A DNA stretch of 64,000 bases, taken from positions 20,796,751 to 20,860,750 of the forward strand of contig CM070622.1 in the NCBI GenBank assembly GCA_036346255.1, given 5' to 3'. The notes beneath the pieces are model-generated. The model had not been told where the DNA came from. It saw nothing but the letters and a program-made list of their open reading frames with translations, and searched no databases. The translations under genes were made by a program, and so were the position numbers. Origin of the DNA: Ampelocalamus luodianensis. Its lineage: Eukaryota > Streptophyta > Magnoliopsida > Poales > Poaceae. Shown here one piece after another: positions 1-11,505 of this stretch (positions within the stretch are counted from its first letter, which is position 1; each line of letters begins with the position of its first letter).

Positions 1-328
1 GGACGGAGGCGAGGCGGCCGGATGCGCACGAGAGAGTGAAGGTAGAGAAGAAACTGCGGCACCACAAAAGGGGATTTGAGGGGAAGCTGCGTGCGTGAGG
101 CGACCTAGGGCTCGGGAAGGCGAAGCGCGAGCGACTGATCCAATCGGACGGGCTGAAAACACCGGACACGATCCGACGACCCACCTTTTTCTGATGATGT
201 AGCCAGCGTGGGAGGGCTCCCTTTCCATCGACCTTTAAGGTTAGTAATACCCATAAGACCATAACAATCCTTCTCGTATGAGTGTGTTCTTTTGTCTTTA
301 GAGTTCGAGCTTACATCATATACAAACC

Positions 329-700
329 CAGGTGGCTAAATGGGTTGTACCAGCTAGGTCGGGCTGAGGCACGGGACTGTTGGTCTAGCCCCGGCATAAC
401 CCGACGAGGCGTGTCATGCTTGGGTCTCGACCCTAACCCGACACGTACAATATCGTACCGCGCACGATACGATCTCGAGGAGGCCGAGCGCGGAGGCGGC
501 GATAGTGACTGTGCTTACTTGGCTCGTCGGGCTTATTATGCCCAAGTCGGCCTAGCACGGCCCACAAGATCGATGTATCGCGCCTAGATCAGCACCCCAG
601 ACCACAGGCCGACACGACCCAACCCGTTTAGTTAAACAGGCGGCATGCCGTGCCAGCATGGGCCCATGTCGGGCCGGGCCGGCCATTTTGGCAACCTCTG
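329..700. mobile_element. hAT-like MITE in the RPT2 upstream region
   Basis: A GC-rich, non-coding block full of GGCCCG/GCCGTGCC words lies between an imperfect terminal inverted repeat. The left end reads CAGGTGGCTAAATGGG; the right end, reverse complemented, reads CAGAGGTTGCCAAAATGG. This layout, with GGGCCGGGCC subterminal words, is typical of grass non-autonomous hAT elements. The flanking 8-mers (tacaaacc / tacggaca) match only in part, so the target duplication is not convincing and the exact ends are uncertain. It sits about 170 bp upstream of the RPT2 TATA box. Confidence 0.42.
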
Positions 701-870
701 TACGGACACACATGGAATTCTTTACATGCGTCAGAGACAAACTTCTGCGTAGGACGAAGACCGACGGCCTGGATGGCACCACGTATACTCTTTTTCCTTG
801 TACACTGACGAGGAGGTGTCCGTGAGAGAGAAGGGAAAAAAAAGAAAAGAAAAGGTGAGAAAGAGAAAAC

Positions 871-878
871 CTATATAT
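871..878 (+). promoter_or_regulatory. Putative TATA box of RPT2
   Basis: CTATATAT lies 96 bp upstream of the RPT2 start codon, after a purine-rich stretch. The position would put transcription start near 900-910 and give a short leader. Inferred from sequence and spacing only. Confidence 0.55.
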
Positions 879-934
879 CAGTATTATCAAGCACCAAAGA
901 AAATCAAAACGCTTCTCCCCGATCTCCCCGATCC

Positions 935-943
935 AAACCCTAA
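935..943 (+). promoter_or_regulatory. Telo-box in RPT2 leader
   Basis: AAACCCTAA, followed by a further CCCT, lies 31 bp before the start codon. Telo-boxes are common near the transcription start of plant translation, ribosome and proteasome housekeeping genes. A functional role here is inferred. Confidence 0.5.
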
Positions 944-973
944 CCCTCGAATCGAAGCAACCGGCAGGCGGCG

Positions 974-3900
974 ATGGGGCAGGGCACTCCAGGTGGCATG
1001 GGCAAGCAGGGCGGCCTCCCCGGCGACCGAAAGCCGGGCGACGGCGGCGCCGGCGACAAGAAGGACCGCAAGTTCGAGCCCCCCGCCGCGCCTTCCCGCG
1101 TCGGCCGGAAGCAGCGGAAGCAGAAGGGCCCCGAGGCGGCGGCGCGGCTTCCACCTGTGGCGCCGCTCTCCAAGTGCCGCCTCCGCCTGCTCAAGCTGGA
1201 GCGCGTCAAGGACTACCTCCTCATGGAGGAGGAGTTCGTCGTCAGCCAGGAGCGACTGCGCCCCAGCGAGGACAAGACGGAGGAGGACCGATCCAAGGTC
1301 GACGACCTCCGCGGCACGCCCATGAGCGTCGGCTCTCTCGAGGAGATCATCGACGAGAGCCATGCCATCGTCTCGTCATCCGTCGGGCCCGAGTACTATG
1401 TCGGGATACTGTCGTTCGTCGACAAGGACCAGCTCGAGCCTGGGTGCGCCATACTGATGCATAACAAGGTACAAATCTGCATTGATCTGATGGTTTGGGC
1501 GGAGGGATTCGAAGTGCGGCAGTACTTTTGGCCGTTATAAAACTTAAAGCAAGTTCAAGTTAGTGATTTGATGTGATGCTAGGTGATTCATTGGGTCGAA
1601 AAGGTTGAATTTTTTCAAGGGAGGATTAGATTGTGAAGGAAGCTAGCAATAACCAAGTCCAGTTAATTAGAATTGGTCGATTTGGTGAACTTGGGCATAT
1701 TTTCAGAACGTGGGGATATGGTAGGATGGGAAGAAACCTGGTAATTGAGATGAATATGCATATTTAATAGCTTTACAATTGTGACACAATTTTTGAAGAT
1801 GTGGTGTTCCGTAAGGTAGAGTTGTCTGTAAATGTTTTTTTTTTCAGAGCAAATTCAAATTAAACCATGTCTGTACAACAATCAAGTAAAATTGAGATAT
1901 TTTATGCATGAACTGTGTTGTAACTTGTAAGATGACGCTTATGTGGTTTCTGCAAACTTGGTAAGTGTAATTGCTAAGCGACTGTTTCCTACATTTCTTC
2001 AGAAAAAATTCACACGAATTCTATGATGGTTAACTGCTACTTTTTATTTGTCTATGTGTATGCCTGTACAGTGGTGACCAATTTCAGGCCTGAACAAAAT
2101 CACCAAACTTTCTTTTGAATGATTATCAACTATTGACAGTTTCAGAACTATATATTTGTTCAATTCGACTCATTATTAAAATTATAAAACATAAATTGTG
2201 TAATTGGCTTATTGCTTTCGAAAGATTGTAGTTGTACCTTTAGATATTTTCCATTCTTTTGTGTTCTGCATATTTATTGGTTGAATACTTGGATTAGTTG
2301 TGCCATCTCAAACGTGCCCCCCTACTATGTGTGGACATGCCATACATTTTGGGCCGCAAAGGTTTTGTCAGACCCTAGGCGTCGAATACCCGAAGCCCTC
2401 GTCTGTGTACGGTACTAGTCTCATGATCAGCGGCTAGTACATACATCCACAACATTGATAATCACATCCATACATCATACATACAACATGAAACAAATAT
2501 AGGACATTAACTAAAATGTTTACATGACACGTATATATTACACGGCTGACCGACCAAATTAAAACACAAGTATCAAGAGTAATAGCGGAAGCATAACAAG
2601 TAAAACCCAAAAGTCCAGCGTTGTGCCCATCCATACCCTCAGGCAACCGACAAGGACAAGACTCTAGTAAGATCCGTCCTCGTACCCTCCGGTACCGGGA
2701 ACAAAGAAAGCGTCGTCTAGAATCGGTTCATCCTCATACTTTGATCAACAATTTAAGCAAGATTGAGTGCATTTTGTACTCAGCAAGACTTGTAGTGTAT
2801 CATAACATAATTATAAATGCAAGGCTAATAAAGGATGATACTCTACACTACAAGTTATTTTCAGCATCAAACAAGTTTAATTTACAATATCGATATGTAG
2901 TGCTTTGCAACGGAAATTTTAAAGAGCAATTGATATGTAATGAAATAACAAGTATGCGACTTAACAATAGTAAAATCACAACCCTTCTCGGCTGCGATCA
3001 TCATTTCATTCTCAGCCATAGACATGATACTCACACCAACCAACCATCCCAACATTTTCCAACAAGCATGCTCATGACTGCGAACGCGGCTATTTAAATA
3101 GATTTACACTATGCAGTGGTGTACAACTTTACCCATAGTATATAAGGTCTCTAGTTTGTTCGGTATCCGTTGATACCACCACACAAAACATTATAGCATG
3201 CAGTCTAGAGTTCATATCGAAGCTTTTACATTACCTAGTCATAACCTTGCACTAGCCCAACGAATGACAACCCTCACTTCACCCGGTTACACCTCCGTCT
3301 CAGTGAGGCATTCACCGTTGTATCGGCAAGCTTTAGCCCCGACACCTTGGTGAAGGGAGCCCCTTCGAGCAAGACTACCAGGACATGCTCGTATTACTGC
3401 GGTCTACCAACATGTAAGGACCAAATCTATGATGCCACTTGCTGAAGGAAGAGCCAACAGGAAACTGAGATGATGACATAGCTGAAGACACCAAGGCCTT
3501 CGACATACTGGTGGAAGGAAGATATAAGGTGTCCAAGACATAGAGACTAGGAGAGCTTCTACGACGATGGCTAGAACCAATCACTTCTGCTCAGACGATC
3601 CTGAATGAAACAAGAAGAATCATCAAATTCAATGAAACAGTTCATATCAGTGAGTTGACCAACAGAAAGAAGGTTCATAGATAGTTGAGAAACAAAAGAC
3701 ACATCAGGAACAGAGAAACAAGATATAGAGAATGCCCTGTGGGTAATAGAGCAAGGTGTATTATCAGCAGTTCATATGCAACATCGATCCACGGGCGAGA
3801 GTTGTCCGATGAGTTGACCATGATCGGATGGATGTCTAGCACGATAATCAACAAGTTGATCCGGATGTAACTTGAAGCACTTGTCGACAAGATGACCAGT

Positions 3901-6728
3901 CCTCTTGCAATGAGAACATACCGGTACTCCTGTGGGTGTAGCTTTGGTAGATCAGTTGCTTTGTGAGACCACTGGGCGACATGTGGTGAGGATCCCGAGG
4001 TAGGCATAAGCGAATGAAGTCGGGTCTCCTCTGCAATCAAACTAGAAACAATATTGCACTATGAAGGTTTTTGAGTAATGTGAAGCGAAGAACACCATGA
4101 ATGAAACAAGAAGAATCATCAAATTCAACGAATCCTCGTTACGCCAAACCTTCTTGCCTTCATATCGGTGAGTTGACCAATGAGCGAAGAAACAATATTA
4201 GATTTTGCCTTCTTGATGAACCACAACCACCACGACAATACTAAGCACGACTAAGCACAACACATGATAGCAAGCGGCAGAGTAGAAAGAAAACGCGCAC
4301 CGACGTCCAAGAAGCAACCACAAAGCAGAGGAAAATGAGTGCCAAAGCAGTATTGAGTACCAAGCAAAGAAGGCGATGATGACCATGAAGCAACCAAAAT
4401 GCGTCGAAGCAACCACAGACGAGAGGGGCTATTAGTGACTCTTGCTTGAGGTGATAGCAAGATCCTTACTCTCATGAAGGATGACGTCCAAGAAGCAACC
4501 ACAAGCTTGGTCGGGAAGTCGCGAAGTGGTCTTGGGTGTTGATGTAGTTGGCGGACACTCCTTTCATCGAGCCCGATGAAGTGATACCTACCGGAGGCAA
4601 AATGATGACCATGAAGCAACCACCTCTTCACGGCTCTTGATGCTCGTCGTCGATCATGCCGCAGCAGAAGAAACGCCGACGCGACGCCAAATCGGGGCGC
4701 TGTGTGGACAAGGTAGCGGTCGCCCATATCTTGCGTCGCGTCCAACTCGAGGAGCGATCGAAACCGCCCGATTCCACGATGCGTTTGGCGTGGCGATGCA
4801 GCGAAGAGATCACGAGCTGTCTGGTGGACCTCGATCCCGGGTAGAAGGAGAGCGGCGTCGAAGCAAACCCGTTGCTCGAGGTGGAGTCGGCGCATTCACG
4901 GCATGCCGTAGAGGCGGCGACCCGAAGGCTGCGGTGCGGATCCTCAAGCTGGCGCCAAAGGGCACAAAGATGATGCAACCGAGCTCCAGGTGGTGGCACG
5001 AGAGCGATGGCGATCCGGGCGGCGGCGCGAATGAACTCGATCGGGAAGAACGCCAAATGAACTCGAGGAGGCATTGCGGCGCGGATCCTCAAGCGGCGAA
5101 TGAAGTCCCGCGTCGGATCGTGTTGAAAACGGCGACAACGGGCGAGATGAGCTCGAGCACCGGATCCGCGAAGACGAGGCGCAGTGAGTGGAGGCAGTGC
5201 GATGATGAGCTCTGGACACCGGATCCGTTGAAGATGAGGTGGCTGCGTCGATGGCGTCTCGGATCGAGTAAAGGAAGAGAGGAGCTTGAGGCGGTGTAGG
5301 TAGCCGTCACCGCGCCTCTCCCGAAGGCGGTGAGTGTCGTCGCTGGGCAACGGCCGCTCGCGAGCGGTAGGTCCGCGAGAGGAAAGGTCCGTTAGGGCGG
5401 TCGGCCCAGCTGCTCCGTGAGGAGGAGCTTCCGAGGTGTGGAGGACTTCTCGGGGCGCGTGAAGAGCTTCTCGGCGGCTCTCCTCGCCATGTGTAGGTGT
5501 CGTCGCCAAGCTGCGCCGCTTCCGCAGCGAGTGTTGAGATGGAGGCAGAAGTTGGCGCGGCTAAAGGATTAGGGTTAGGTTTTGGGGTGGATCGCTCGAT
5601 ACCATGTTAGAAAATTTGGAGATTAGGGTTTTGCTATTCACAACTATGCATACCACTTATTCATTAATTGAGAGAGTATATATAGACATTGTTACATAGG
5701 CCTCATGTGCTACATTGTGGCGCGGATCCTCAAGCGGCGAAGATGAAGTCGGCGATCTTTGTCCTAAAGAGATGCTAACCTTGATCTGTTGAAGACGAGC
5801 GGCGACGGCAGGCGATGAGCTCGAGCACCGGATCAGTTGAAGACGGCGGAACTCGACATTGCGGCGCGGATCAGAAGTGGAGGTGCGATGATGAGCTCCT
5901 GTACACCGGATCCGTTGAAGATGAGGTGGCCTGCGTCGATGGCGTCTGGATCAGGGGGCGCAAGGAAGAGAGGAGCTTGAGGGCAGGTGAGGTCGTCGTT
6001 CGCCGAGCCACCGAGTCGAGCGTGAGGAGAGGTCCGTTGGGGCGGTCGGCCGCGGTGAAATGGGAAAGGTTGACGGCGGCAGCTAAAGGATTAGGGTTAG
6101 GTTTTGGGGTGGATCTGGCTCTGATACCATGTTAGGAAATTTGGAGATTAGGGTTTTGCTATTCACAACTATGCAACTTATTCATTAATTGAGAGAGTAT
6201 ATATAGACATTGTTACATAGGCCTCATGTGCTACATTGTGGCGCGGATCCTCAAGCCGGCGAAGATGAAGTCCCGAGCGTCGGATCTGTTGAAGACGAGG
6301 CGGCAACGGAGCAGGATGAGCTCCGAGCACCGGATCCGTTGAAGACGAGGCGGCAACAGAGGTGGAGGCGCGATGATGAGCTCCTGTACACCGGATCCGT
6401 TGAAGATGAGGTGGCCTGCGTCGACGGCGTCTGGATCAGGGGGCGCAAGGAAGAGAGGAGCTTGAGGGCAGGTGAGGTCGTCGTTCGCGGGGCGGCCAGA
6501 GGTCGGCGCGAGAGGAGAGGTCCATTGGGCGGTCGGCCCATGGTGGGCCGGGAGAAGGTTGACGGCAGCAGCTAAAGGATTAGGGTTAGGTTTTGGGGTG
6601 GATCTAGCTCTGATACCATGTTAGGAAATTTGGAGATTAGGGTTTTGCTATTCACAACTATGCAGTTTATTCATTAATTGAGAGAGTATATATAGACATT
6701 GTTACATAGGCCTCATGTGCTACATGGG

Positions 6729-6768
<40 letters not shown>

Positions 6769-9217
6769 AATATACAACACTCTTAACAATCTTATCTCTA
6801 ATACGAACTATATCTCTTGAGAAAGGAATTAGATACTTAAGTGCTATTTAAAAGATATAATTTCCTAATCTGAATTGGAGTCTCCTTCCTGGACTCCTGC
6901 CGCAGCCCCCCTTGCGCCACTTCTTCTTTGGTAGGTTATGCCTACCATAACATGTTTGTATGCAAATTCAATAATTGATTTATGGAAAATTTCAAAAACA
7001 TGCTCAAAATGCTTCCTCATTTTATTAACAGTACATATAACCCAAGTTTGGATTATTAACAGTACATATATCCCAAGTTTGGATTTTTGGGATGTTACAG
7101 GATTAGTGAATTATATTGAAATTTGGAGGAATCACTGAACCACTGTTCTAAATAGTGAGTAGCAAGTATTCGCCATCTGTAAGCACTTATGTGGTTTAGG
7201 GCCTTGACACGTTCATGTGCAGGTTATTGGCCTTGACTTAGAACACTGTGAGAACCACCCTGTCTTAGGGTCAATACATGGACTGACTTAGAAAATAGTG
7301 GTTAATATGCACAATGTCTCACCGCATATGTTAGAGATTCAGACAGATTTAGTAAATTCACTCATATCTCTTGCAATATTTCACTTTGAAGTTTTCCTTG
7401 TTCATTTAATTCTTCCGGTGTTGTATCCTTTGTGCAGTTGTTAATGATGTATTTCCTTTGTGCAGTTGTTAATGATGTATTTTCTTTGTGGCACAAATCT
7501 TCTCAGATGCATGTTAATTATTTCCACTGGATACATCTCTAGATCTTCCTCAGCTTCATGCCACTTTGGAAATCTCGTTGTTCTTTTATATGCAAAGGGT
7601 GGAATTATTATAGCACTGTTTGACGTGATGAACTCAAATCTTTTCGTACATTTTCACTTGTCAGAAGCTTACTGAGAATCACTTCTTTCAGGTTCTCTCT
7701 GTGGTTGGAATTTTGCAAGATGAAGTTGATCCAATGGTTTCTGTCATGAAAGTTGAAAAGGCACCTTTGGAGTCTTATGCTGACATTGGTGGTTTGGATG
7801 CCCAAATTCAAGAAATCAAAGAGGCAGTTGAACTTCCCTTGACACATCCTGAGCTATATGAGGACATCGGAATCAGGCCTCCCAAGGGAGTCATATTATA
7901 TGGGGAACCTGGAACAGGAAAAACTCTACTTGCAAAGGTTCGTGTCTTTTCCTTTCGGACACTGAAGGCTTGAACTCCCATGTTTTGCTCCATTTGAACT
8001 TTTATTTTTTAATAAATTAATGAACCCACTAAATGCTTGTTTTTTATGTTCATCTTTTCCTAAAAAAGTTGAGTTAATTTTTGTGATTACTTTTAATTGT
8101 GAATGCTGCAGGCTGTTGCCAATTCTACATCAGCAACATTCTTGCGTGTTGTTGGGAGTGAGTTGATCCAAAAGTACCTTGGTGATGGCCCCAAGCTCGT
8201 AAGAGAACTGTTTAGGGTGGCTGATGATCTTTCTCCTTCAATTGTCTTTATTGATGAGATCGACGCGGTTGGAACAAAGAGGTAAGATATTCCACATATT
8301 GAAAGTTTACTACATGATGAATATTTTTGCATATAGAAAAATATGGCTAGTGCTTCCCATAAATAAGTTAATGTGAGATCTGATGATCTTTTTGTCATTG
8401 TTATAGGTATGATGCTCATTCGGGAGGAGAGCGTGAGATTCAGAGAACCATGTTGGAGTTGTTAAATCAGCTGGATGGTTTTGATTCAAGAGGAGATGTT
8501 AAAGTTATTCTAGCAACAAATCGCATTGAAAGTCTTGACCCGGCCTTGCTTAGACCAGGTCGAATAGACAGAAAGATTGAATTTCCTTTACCAGATATTA
8601 AAACCAGGCGGCGCATCTTCCAGGTGCTTTTCTATGATGAAATCTTAAACTTTTCAGTTCTATGTATTTGATGAAAAAACGTGTTTGTGCTTACAAAGAT
8701 TATGTTATGGTGCAGATACACACATCTAAGATGACATTAGCAGATGATGTGAACCTAGAAGAATTTGTGATGACGAAGGATGAGTTTTCTGGTGCTGATA
8801 TCAAAGCAATATGTACTGAAGCTGGATTGCTTGCTTTAAGAGAACGCAGGATGAAGGTAAGGCAGCATCCGTCTCCCAACTCAAACCCCTGTGCTTTTTT
8901 ACATAATACTGGTGAACTGCTCAATTAATACCTATAAAATGCCGTGATAATATAACCTTCTTAGCTTGTTTATGGGTAGCAATGCCTGGAAAAGGCACAA
9001 TAACCACCAAATTCACTTTGCGGATCCTTCTGAGTTTATGACATCAGAGTGGTCTTTCTGTCGAGTCTGTTTGCACGAAAGTTCTGATACAGCATGTTTG
9101 ACATTCCTGCTCTCTTGTTTTCTGTTGCTCTAGGTGACACATGCTGACTTCAAGAAGGCCAAAGAGAAGGTCATGTTCAAGAAGAAAGAAGGGGTACCGG
9201 AGGGACTCTACATGTGA
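974..9217 (+). CDS. RPT2: 26S proteasome regulatory AAA-ATPase subunit 4 (RPT2), six exons
   Basis: RPT2 is one of the six ATPases in the base of the 19S particle; it unfolds substrates and opens the 20S gate. Exons: 974-1468, 7692-7937, 8112-8281, 8407-8623, 8716-8856 and 9134-9217. All junctions are GT-AG and in phase, giving 450 residues, close to known plant RPT2. Visible parts: MGQG N terminus with Gly2 as likely myristoylation site; basic, low-complexity N-terminal tail; a coiled-coil/OB region ending with exon 1; Walker A GEPGTGKT (the form plant RPT2 has) at the end of exon 2; Walker B IVFIDEID in exon 3; SRH region with ATNRIESLDPALLRPGR in exon 4; C-terminal GLYM, a HbYX-type tail that docks into the 20S ring. 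No frame damage is seen. Intron 1 is 6.2 kb and filled with transposon remains; the other introns are 92-277 bp. The leader has a TATA box and a telo-box. Confidence 0.96.
2330..3375. other. RPT2 intron 1: non-coding sequence resembling LTR-retroelement LTR/UTR
   Basis: No coding potential is seen. The style (runs such as ggtactagtctcatgatcag and repeated catacatc/acatcc words) changes sharply from the AT-rich native intron before about 2330. It abuts copia-derived sequence on the right. I take it to be an LTR or 3' UTR fragment of a retroelement, perhaps gypsy, but see no paired LTR or target duplication. Confidence 0.3.
3376..4110 (-). pseudogene. Ty1/copia gag zinc knuckle and pre-integrase remnant in RPT2 intron 1
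   Basis: On the minus strand, about 3950-3850 encodes a CCHC zinc knuckle (CSHCKRTGHLVDKC, spacing CX2CX4HX4C). After a stop, 3740-3500 encodes the copia protease/pre-integrase linker, seen as NLLSVGQLT and further on RRSSPSLYVLD. The order and motifs are those of copia gag-pol. Stops and frame changes interrupt it and nothing of integrase catalytic core, RT or RNase H remains. With the LTR at 6619-6952 on the same strand, it is the 5' part of a minus-strand element that lost its 3' half. Confidence 0.75.
4111..5604 (-). mobile_element. Copia gag/leader remnant (internal part of the intron 1 element)
   Basis: This stretch lies between the zinc knuckle at 3950 and the first partial LTR copy. 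It holds long, compositionally biased minus-strand reading frames (up to about 290 codons) rich in Ser, Arg and Pro, with no recognisable family beyond their place in the gag position. 4257-4620 has runs of gaagcaaccac words. The part from about 5073 is the first of three related leader copies containing GGCGCGGATCCTCAAGC. Assigned to the element by position. Confidence 0.5.
5605..6618 (-). repeat. Tandem copies of [LTR end + primer-binding site + leader] in the intron 1 copia element
   Basis: A 107-111 bp block beginning TGTTAG and ending CTACAT occurs at 5605-5715 and 6130-6236, and again as the first part of the full LTR at 6619. Each block is joined to a leader of about 400-530 bp that starts with TTGTGGCGCGGATCC and ends, at the second and third junctions, with GGTGGATCT and CTCTGATACCA. 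That last word is the reverse complement of the copia primer-binding site TGGTATCAGAG. The leaders also hold smaller direct repeats around CACCGGATCCGTTGAAGA. Confidence 0.8.
6619..6952 (-). repeat. LTR (5' LTR of minus-strand copia element)
   Basis: The 334-bp block starts TGTTAGGAAATT and ends CCTACCATAACA, so it has TG..CA termini in a short inverted repeat (TGTTA/TAACA). On the minus strand it is followed at once by TGGTATCAGAG (6618-6608), the initiator-tRNA-Met primer site of copia elements. A (GA)n tract at 6732-6763 lies inside. The partner LTR is not found, so the element is truncated. Confidence 0.8.
6732..6763 (+). repeat. (GA)n microsatellite
   Basis: About 16 GA units inside the copia LTR. 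Confidence 0.95.
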
Positions 9218-9740
9218 GACTGTTCACTTCCCATCAGCACCAGGATCACCCCCGGAACGCCGTTTAGTGTAATCACTAACCGGGGTTTGTATTTTGTTAA
9301 AATGGTCGGAGTATGTTTATTTACATCATTTTTATTCAGCAACCCCCAACTCAAAGAACACCCCTCTCCACGAACAATGTATTATGCCTACCCGGAAATG
9401 CAGTGATGAATCAAGATAGTGGTTAAAAACTTAAAATGCTGGTTGGCTGGTTGCTCTGTGTGCAGAGCAAGGATCAAAGAACGTTCTGCAAAATCCCGCT
9501 CGGGTCCCAGAACGTTTCCGATTTCGGAAAAACGGGCAAAATCAGATAAAATTCATTAAACGCAATTTGAATTCAAATTTGCCCCACCAGAACGGACGAT
9601 TCTGCGGCGATGCAGAATCGAAAAACGGTAAACCGGAAATGAAGGCAAATTATTAAATACCAATTGTAGAATGTTTAATGAAGTAGCAATTGCAAAAAAC
9701 AGAGAAAATCTTACTAGCCATGGCTTGAAATGTTAACTCT
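9218..9740. other. RPT2 3' region and AT-rich repeat-like spacer
   Basis: The first 150-200 bp after the stop is probably the RPT2 3' UTR. From about 9440 the style changes to AACG/CGGAAAAACGGG words with AATTTGAATTCAAATTT, which looks like a degenerate transposon, but no ends or target duplication could be set. Confidence 0.4.
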
Positions 9741-10085
9741 CCGATTTTACTATGGCTTCAAATCATGTTTTAGACATTTCAAATCATGGTAAAATCAGAT
9801 TTCAAATCGGATAACATTTCAAGCCATGGTAAAATCGGATCGAGTTAACATTTCAAGCCATGGTAAGAGTTAACATTTCAAGTTATGGTAAAATCACAGA
9901 GTTAGGTACTTCAAGCCATCGTAAAATCGAAGAGTTAGGTTTTTTGTACTATAGTAAAATCGGAGAGTTAGACATTTCAAGCCATGGTAACATCGGAGAG
10001 TTAGACATTTCAAGTCACGGTAAAATCGGAGAGTTAGACATTTCAAGCCACGGTAAAATCGGAGAGTTAGGTATTTCAAGCATAT
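9741..10085 (+). repeat. Minisatellite, 33-bp unit
   Basis: Imperfect tandem units of about 33 bp built around TTTCAAGCCATGGTAAAATC and GGAGAGTTAGACA; the last four copies (from about 9950) are the most regular. Because 33 is a multiple of three, both strands stay open: the + strand reads an 11-residue repeat KIGELDISSHG. I take the open frame as a consequence of the repeat, since no start context, splice site or family supports a gene. Confidence 0.85.
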
Positions 10086-10508
10086 TTAACTCATACAATA
10101 CGTAATCTAACACAAAAAAAATGTCTAAACCAACCTAAGAGGTGTGTTATGTAATCAAAAATCCAAAATCAATTTTAAAAATTTTCGGCTGGTTACTGTT
10201 CATCCAGACCTTGGCCGGTAGCCGGTAACCAGCAGGGAATTTTTTCCCTGGTGCAGAATGCAGACTGGAGACGTGCACAACCTTGCGGTTTTGATTGGAA
10301 GTCACTGCCTTCTGGATTGGTTAAAGCGAGGGTCCTTCATAGTTTCAACCCCTAAACCTCTGGTAATTACGGGAAAAAAAAGAGTTTAAGGTAGAAGTAC
10401 TGGCACGTCAGCATCCAACGAGCCAAAATAAAATCCGGCCATAATTCCTGCTACATTTGCATAAAATTGAGGCTAACTTTCCCTTTCCCTTGTAGGGAGG
10501 GAGCGGGT

Positions 10509-10514
10509 AAAAAA
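10509..10514 (-). terminator. Pol III terminator of tRNA-Leu
   Basis: A run of A on the + strand (T on the - strand) begins 6 bp past the tRNA 3' end, as expected for RNA polymerase III termination. Confidence 0.7.
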
Positions 10515-10519
10515 TTATT

Positions 10520-10526
10520 GTTGAGA

Positions 10527-10559
<33 letters not shown>

Positions 10560-10599
10560 ACCTTAATCTGGCGCCTTAGACCAACTCGGCCATCTCAAC
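10520..10599 (-). tRNA. tRNA-Leu(AAG)
   Basis: The 80-nt minus-strand sequence folds as a class II (long variable arm) tRNA. Acceptor stem GTTGAGA pairs with TCTCAAC. A box is TGGCCGAGTTGG. The anticodon stem CCAGA/TCTGG encloses loop TTAAGGT, so the anticodon is AAG (leucine, CUU/CUC). The variable arm is TCCGAAAGGGC, and the T arm has GGTTCAAATCC, a good B box. No intron is present. The reading is intact and looks functional. Confidence 0.96.
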
Positions 10600-10717
10600 T
10601 TTGTGGTAAAGTGCATTGCAGACTCCTAGAAGTCTTGGAAGATAACTAATGCAACGGTAAAGCGTGGTGTCCATTCCAATGTAGAGCGCGTGCCAAGGCT
10701 CCTACTCCATGCGAGAC

Positions 10718-11497
10718 TAGAGTTGGGCATTGGGCCGGCCCGGCCCAAGCCCGCCGTGTTTCGGGCTACGTCATGCCGTGCCAGTTTGGCCCGATCACCC
10801 CGCCGTGCCGGCCCACCTCGCTTCCGATCAAGCCCAGGCATAGCCCAAAGCCCATCGTGTTAGGGTCATGCTATGCTAGCCCAAGCCCAACCTTAAGTAA
10901 CTATAGAGCGGCACCTGGGGAAGGAGACGGAGGTGGTTTGAGGAGTGGAGGGAGGGGGCGGTCGGCGGCACGTGGGGAGGGAGGGAGGCGGCGATCGGCA
11001 GTGCGTGGGGAGGGAGGTGGTTGGAGCTGGATGGAGGGGAATCAGAGAATGTGATTAGGGATTGGAAATTTGGGAGCCGAGGCTCAGGAGAAGGGGTTGA
11101 GGGTGGGGGTTGGGGGAGCTCGAGAGGGACGTTGGGCTAGACCGGGTGGCAGAGGAGGGGTTATTGGTTAGGCTAGACCGGGTGGCAGAGGGGGGTTATT
11201 GGTTGGGCCAGGCCGGGATGGAGGAATGATTGAGTCAGGTCGAGAGGGAGGGATTGGACTAGAACAGGAAAGTTTGGCCTATTTTGTGTCGGGCCGGCCC
11301 AAACACGGCCCAACCGACCGTGCTGTGACGTGCCGTCCAACGGGCCGCATTCTCAGGCCCAACCCAATCCAACCCAACCCATCGTTCGTGCCGTGCCAAC
11401 CCAGCCCACCACATGCTGTGTCGTGCCGTGGTTAGACCGTGCCGTGCCGACCGTACTTTGAGCCGACTCGAAAAAGCACAGCAAAGTCCCAGCTCTA
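10718..11497. mobile_element. Non-autonomous hAT element, 780 bp, with 8-bp target duplication
   Basis: The element starts TAGAGTTGGGC and ends (reverse complement) TAGAGCTGGGA. It is flanked by exact 8-bp direct repeats TGCGAGAC at 10710-10717 and 11498-11505, the length made by hAT transposases. Subterminal regions are dense in GGCCGGCCC and GCCGTGCC words. The middle is G-rich (GGGAGGGAGG). No transposase frame is present. Confidence 0.82.
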
Positions 11498-11505
11498 TGC
11501 GAGAC

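Noticed and set aside
552..1325. Overlapping frames around the first RPT2 exon
   Set aside because: Shadows of the GC-rich RPT2 exon and of the upstream MITE.
4628..5509. 293-codon minus-strand frame in RPT2 intron 1
   Set aside because: Low-complexity Arg/Ser/Pro product inside a copia leader/gag remnant; the opposite strand is open too, as expected from GC-rich repeats.
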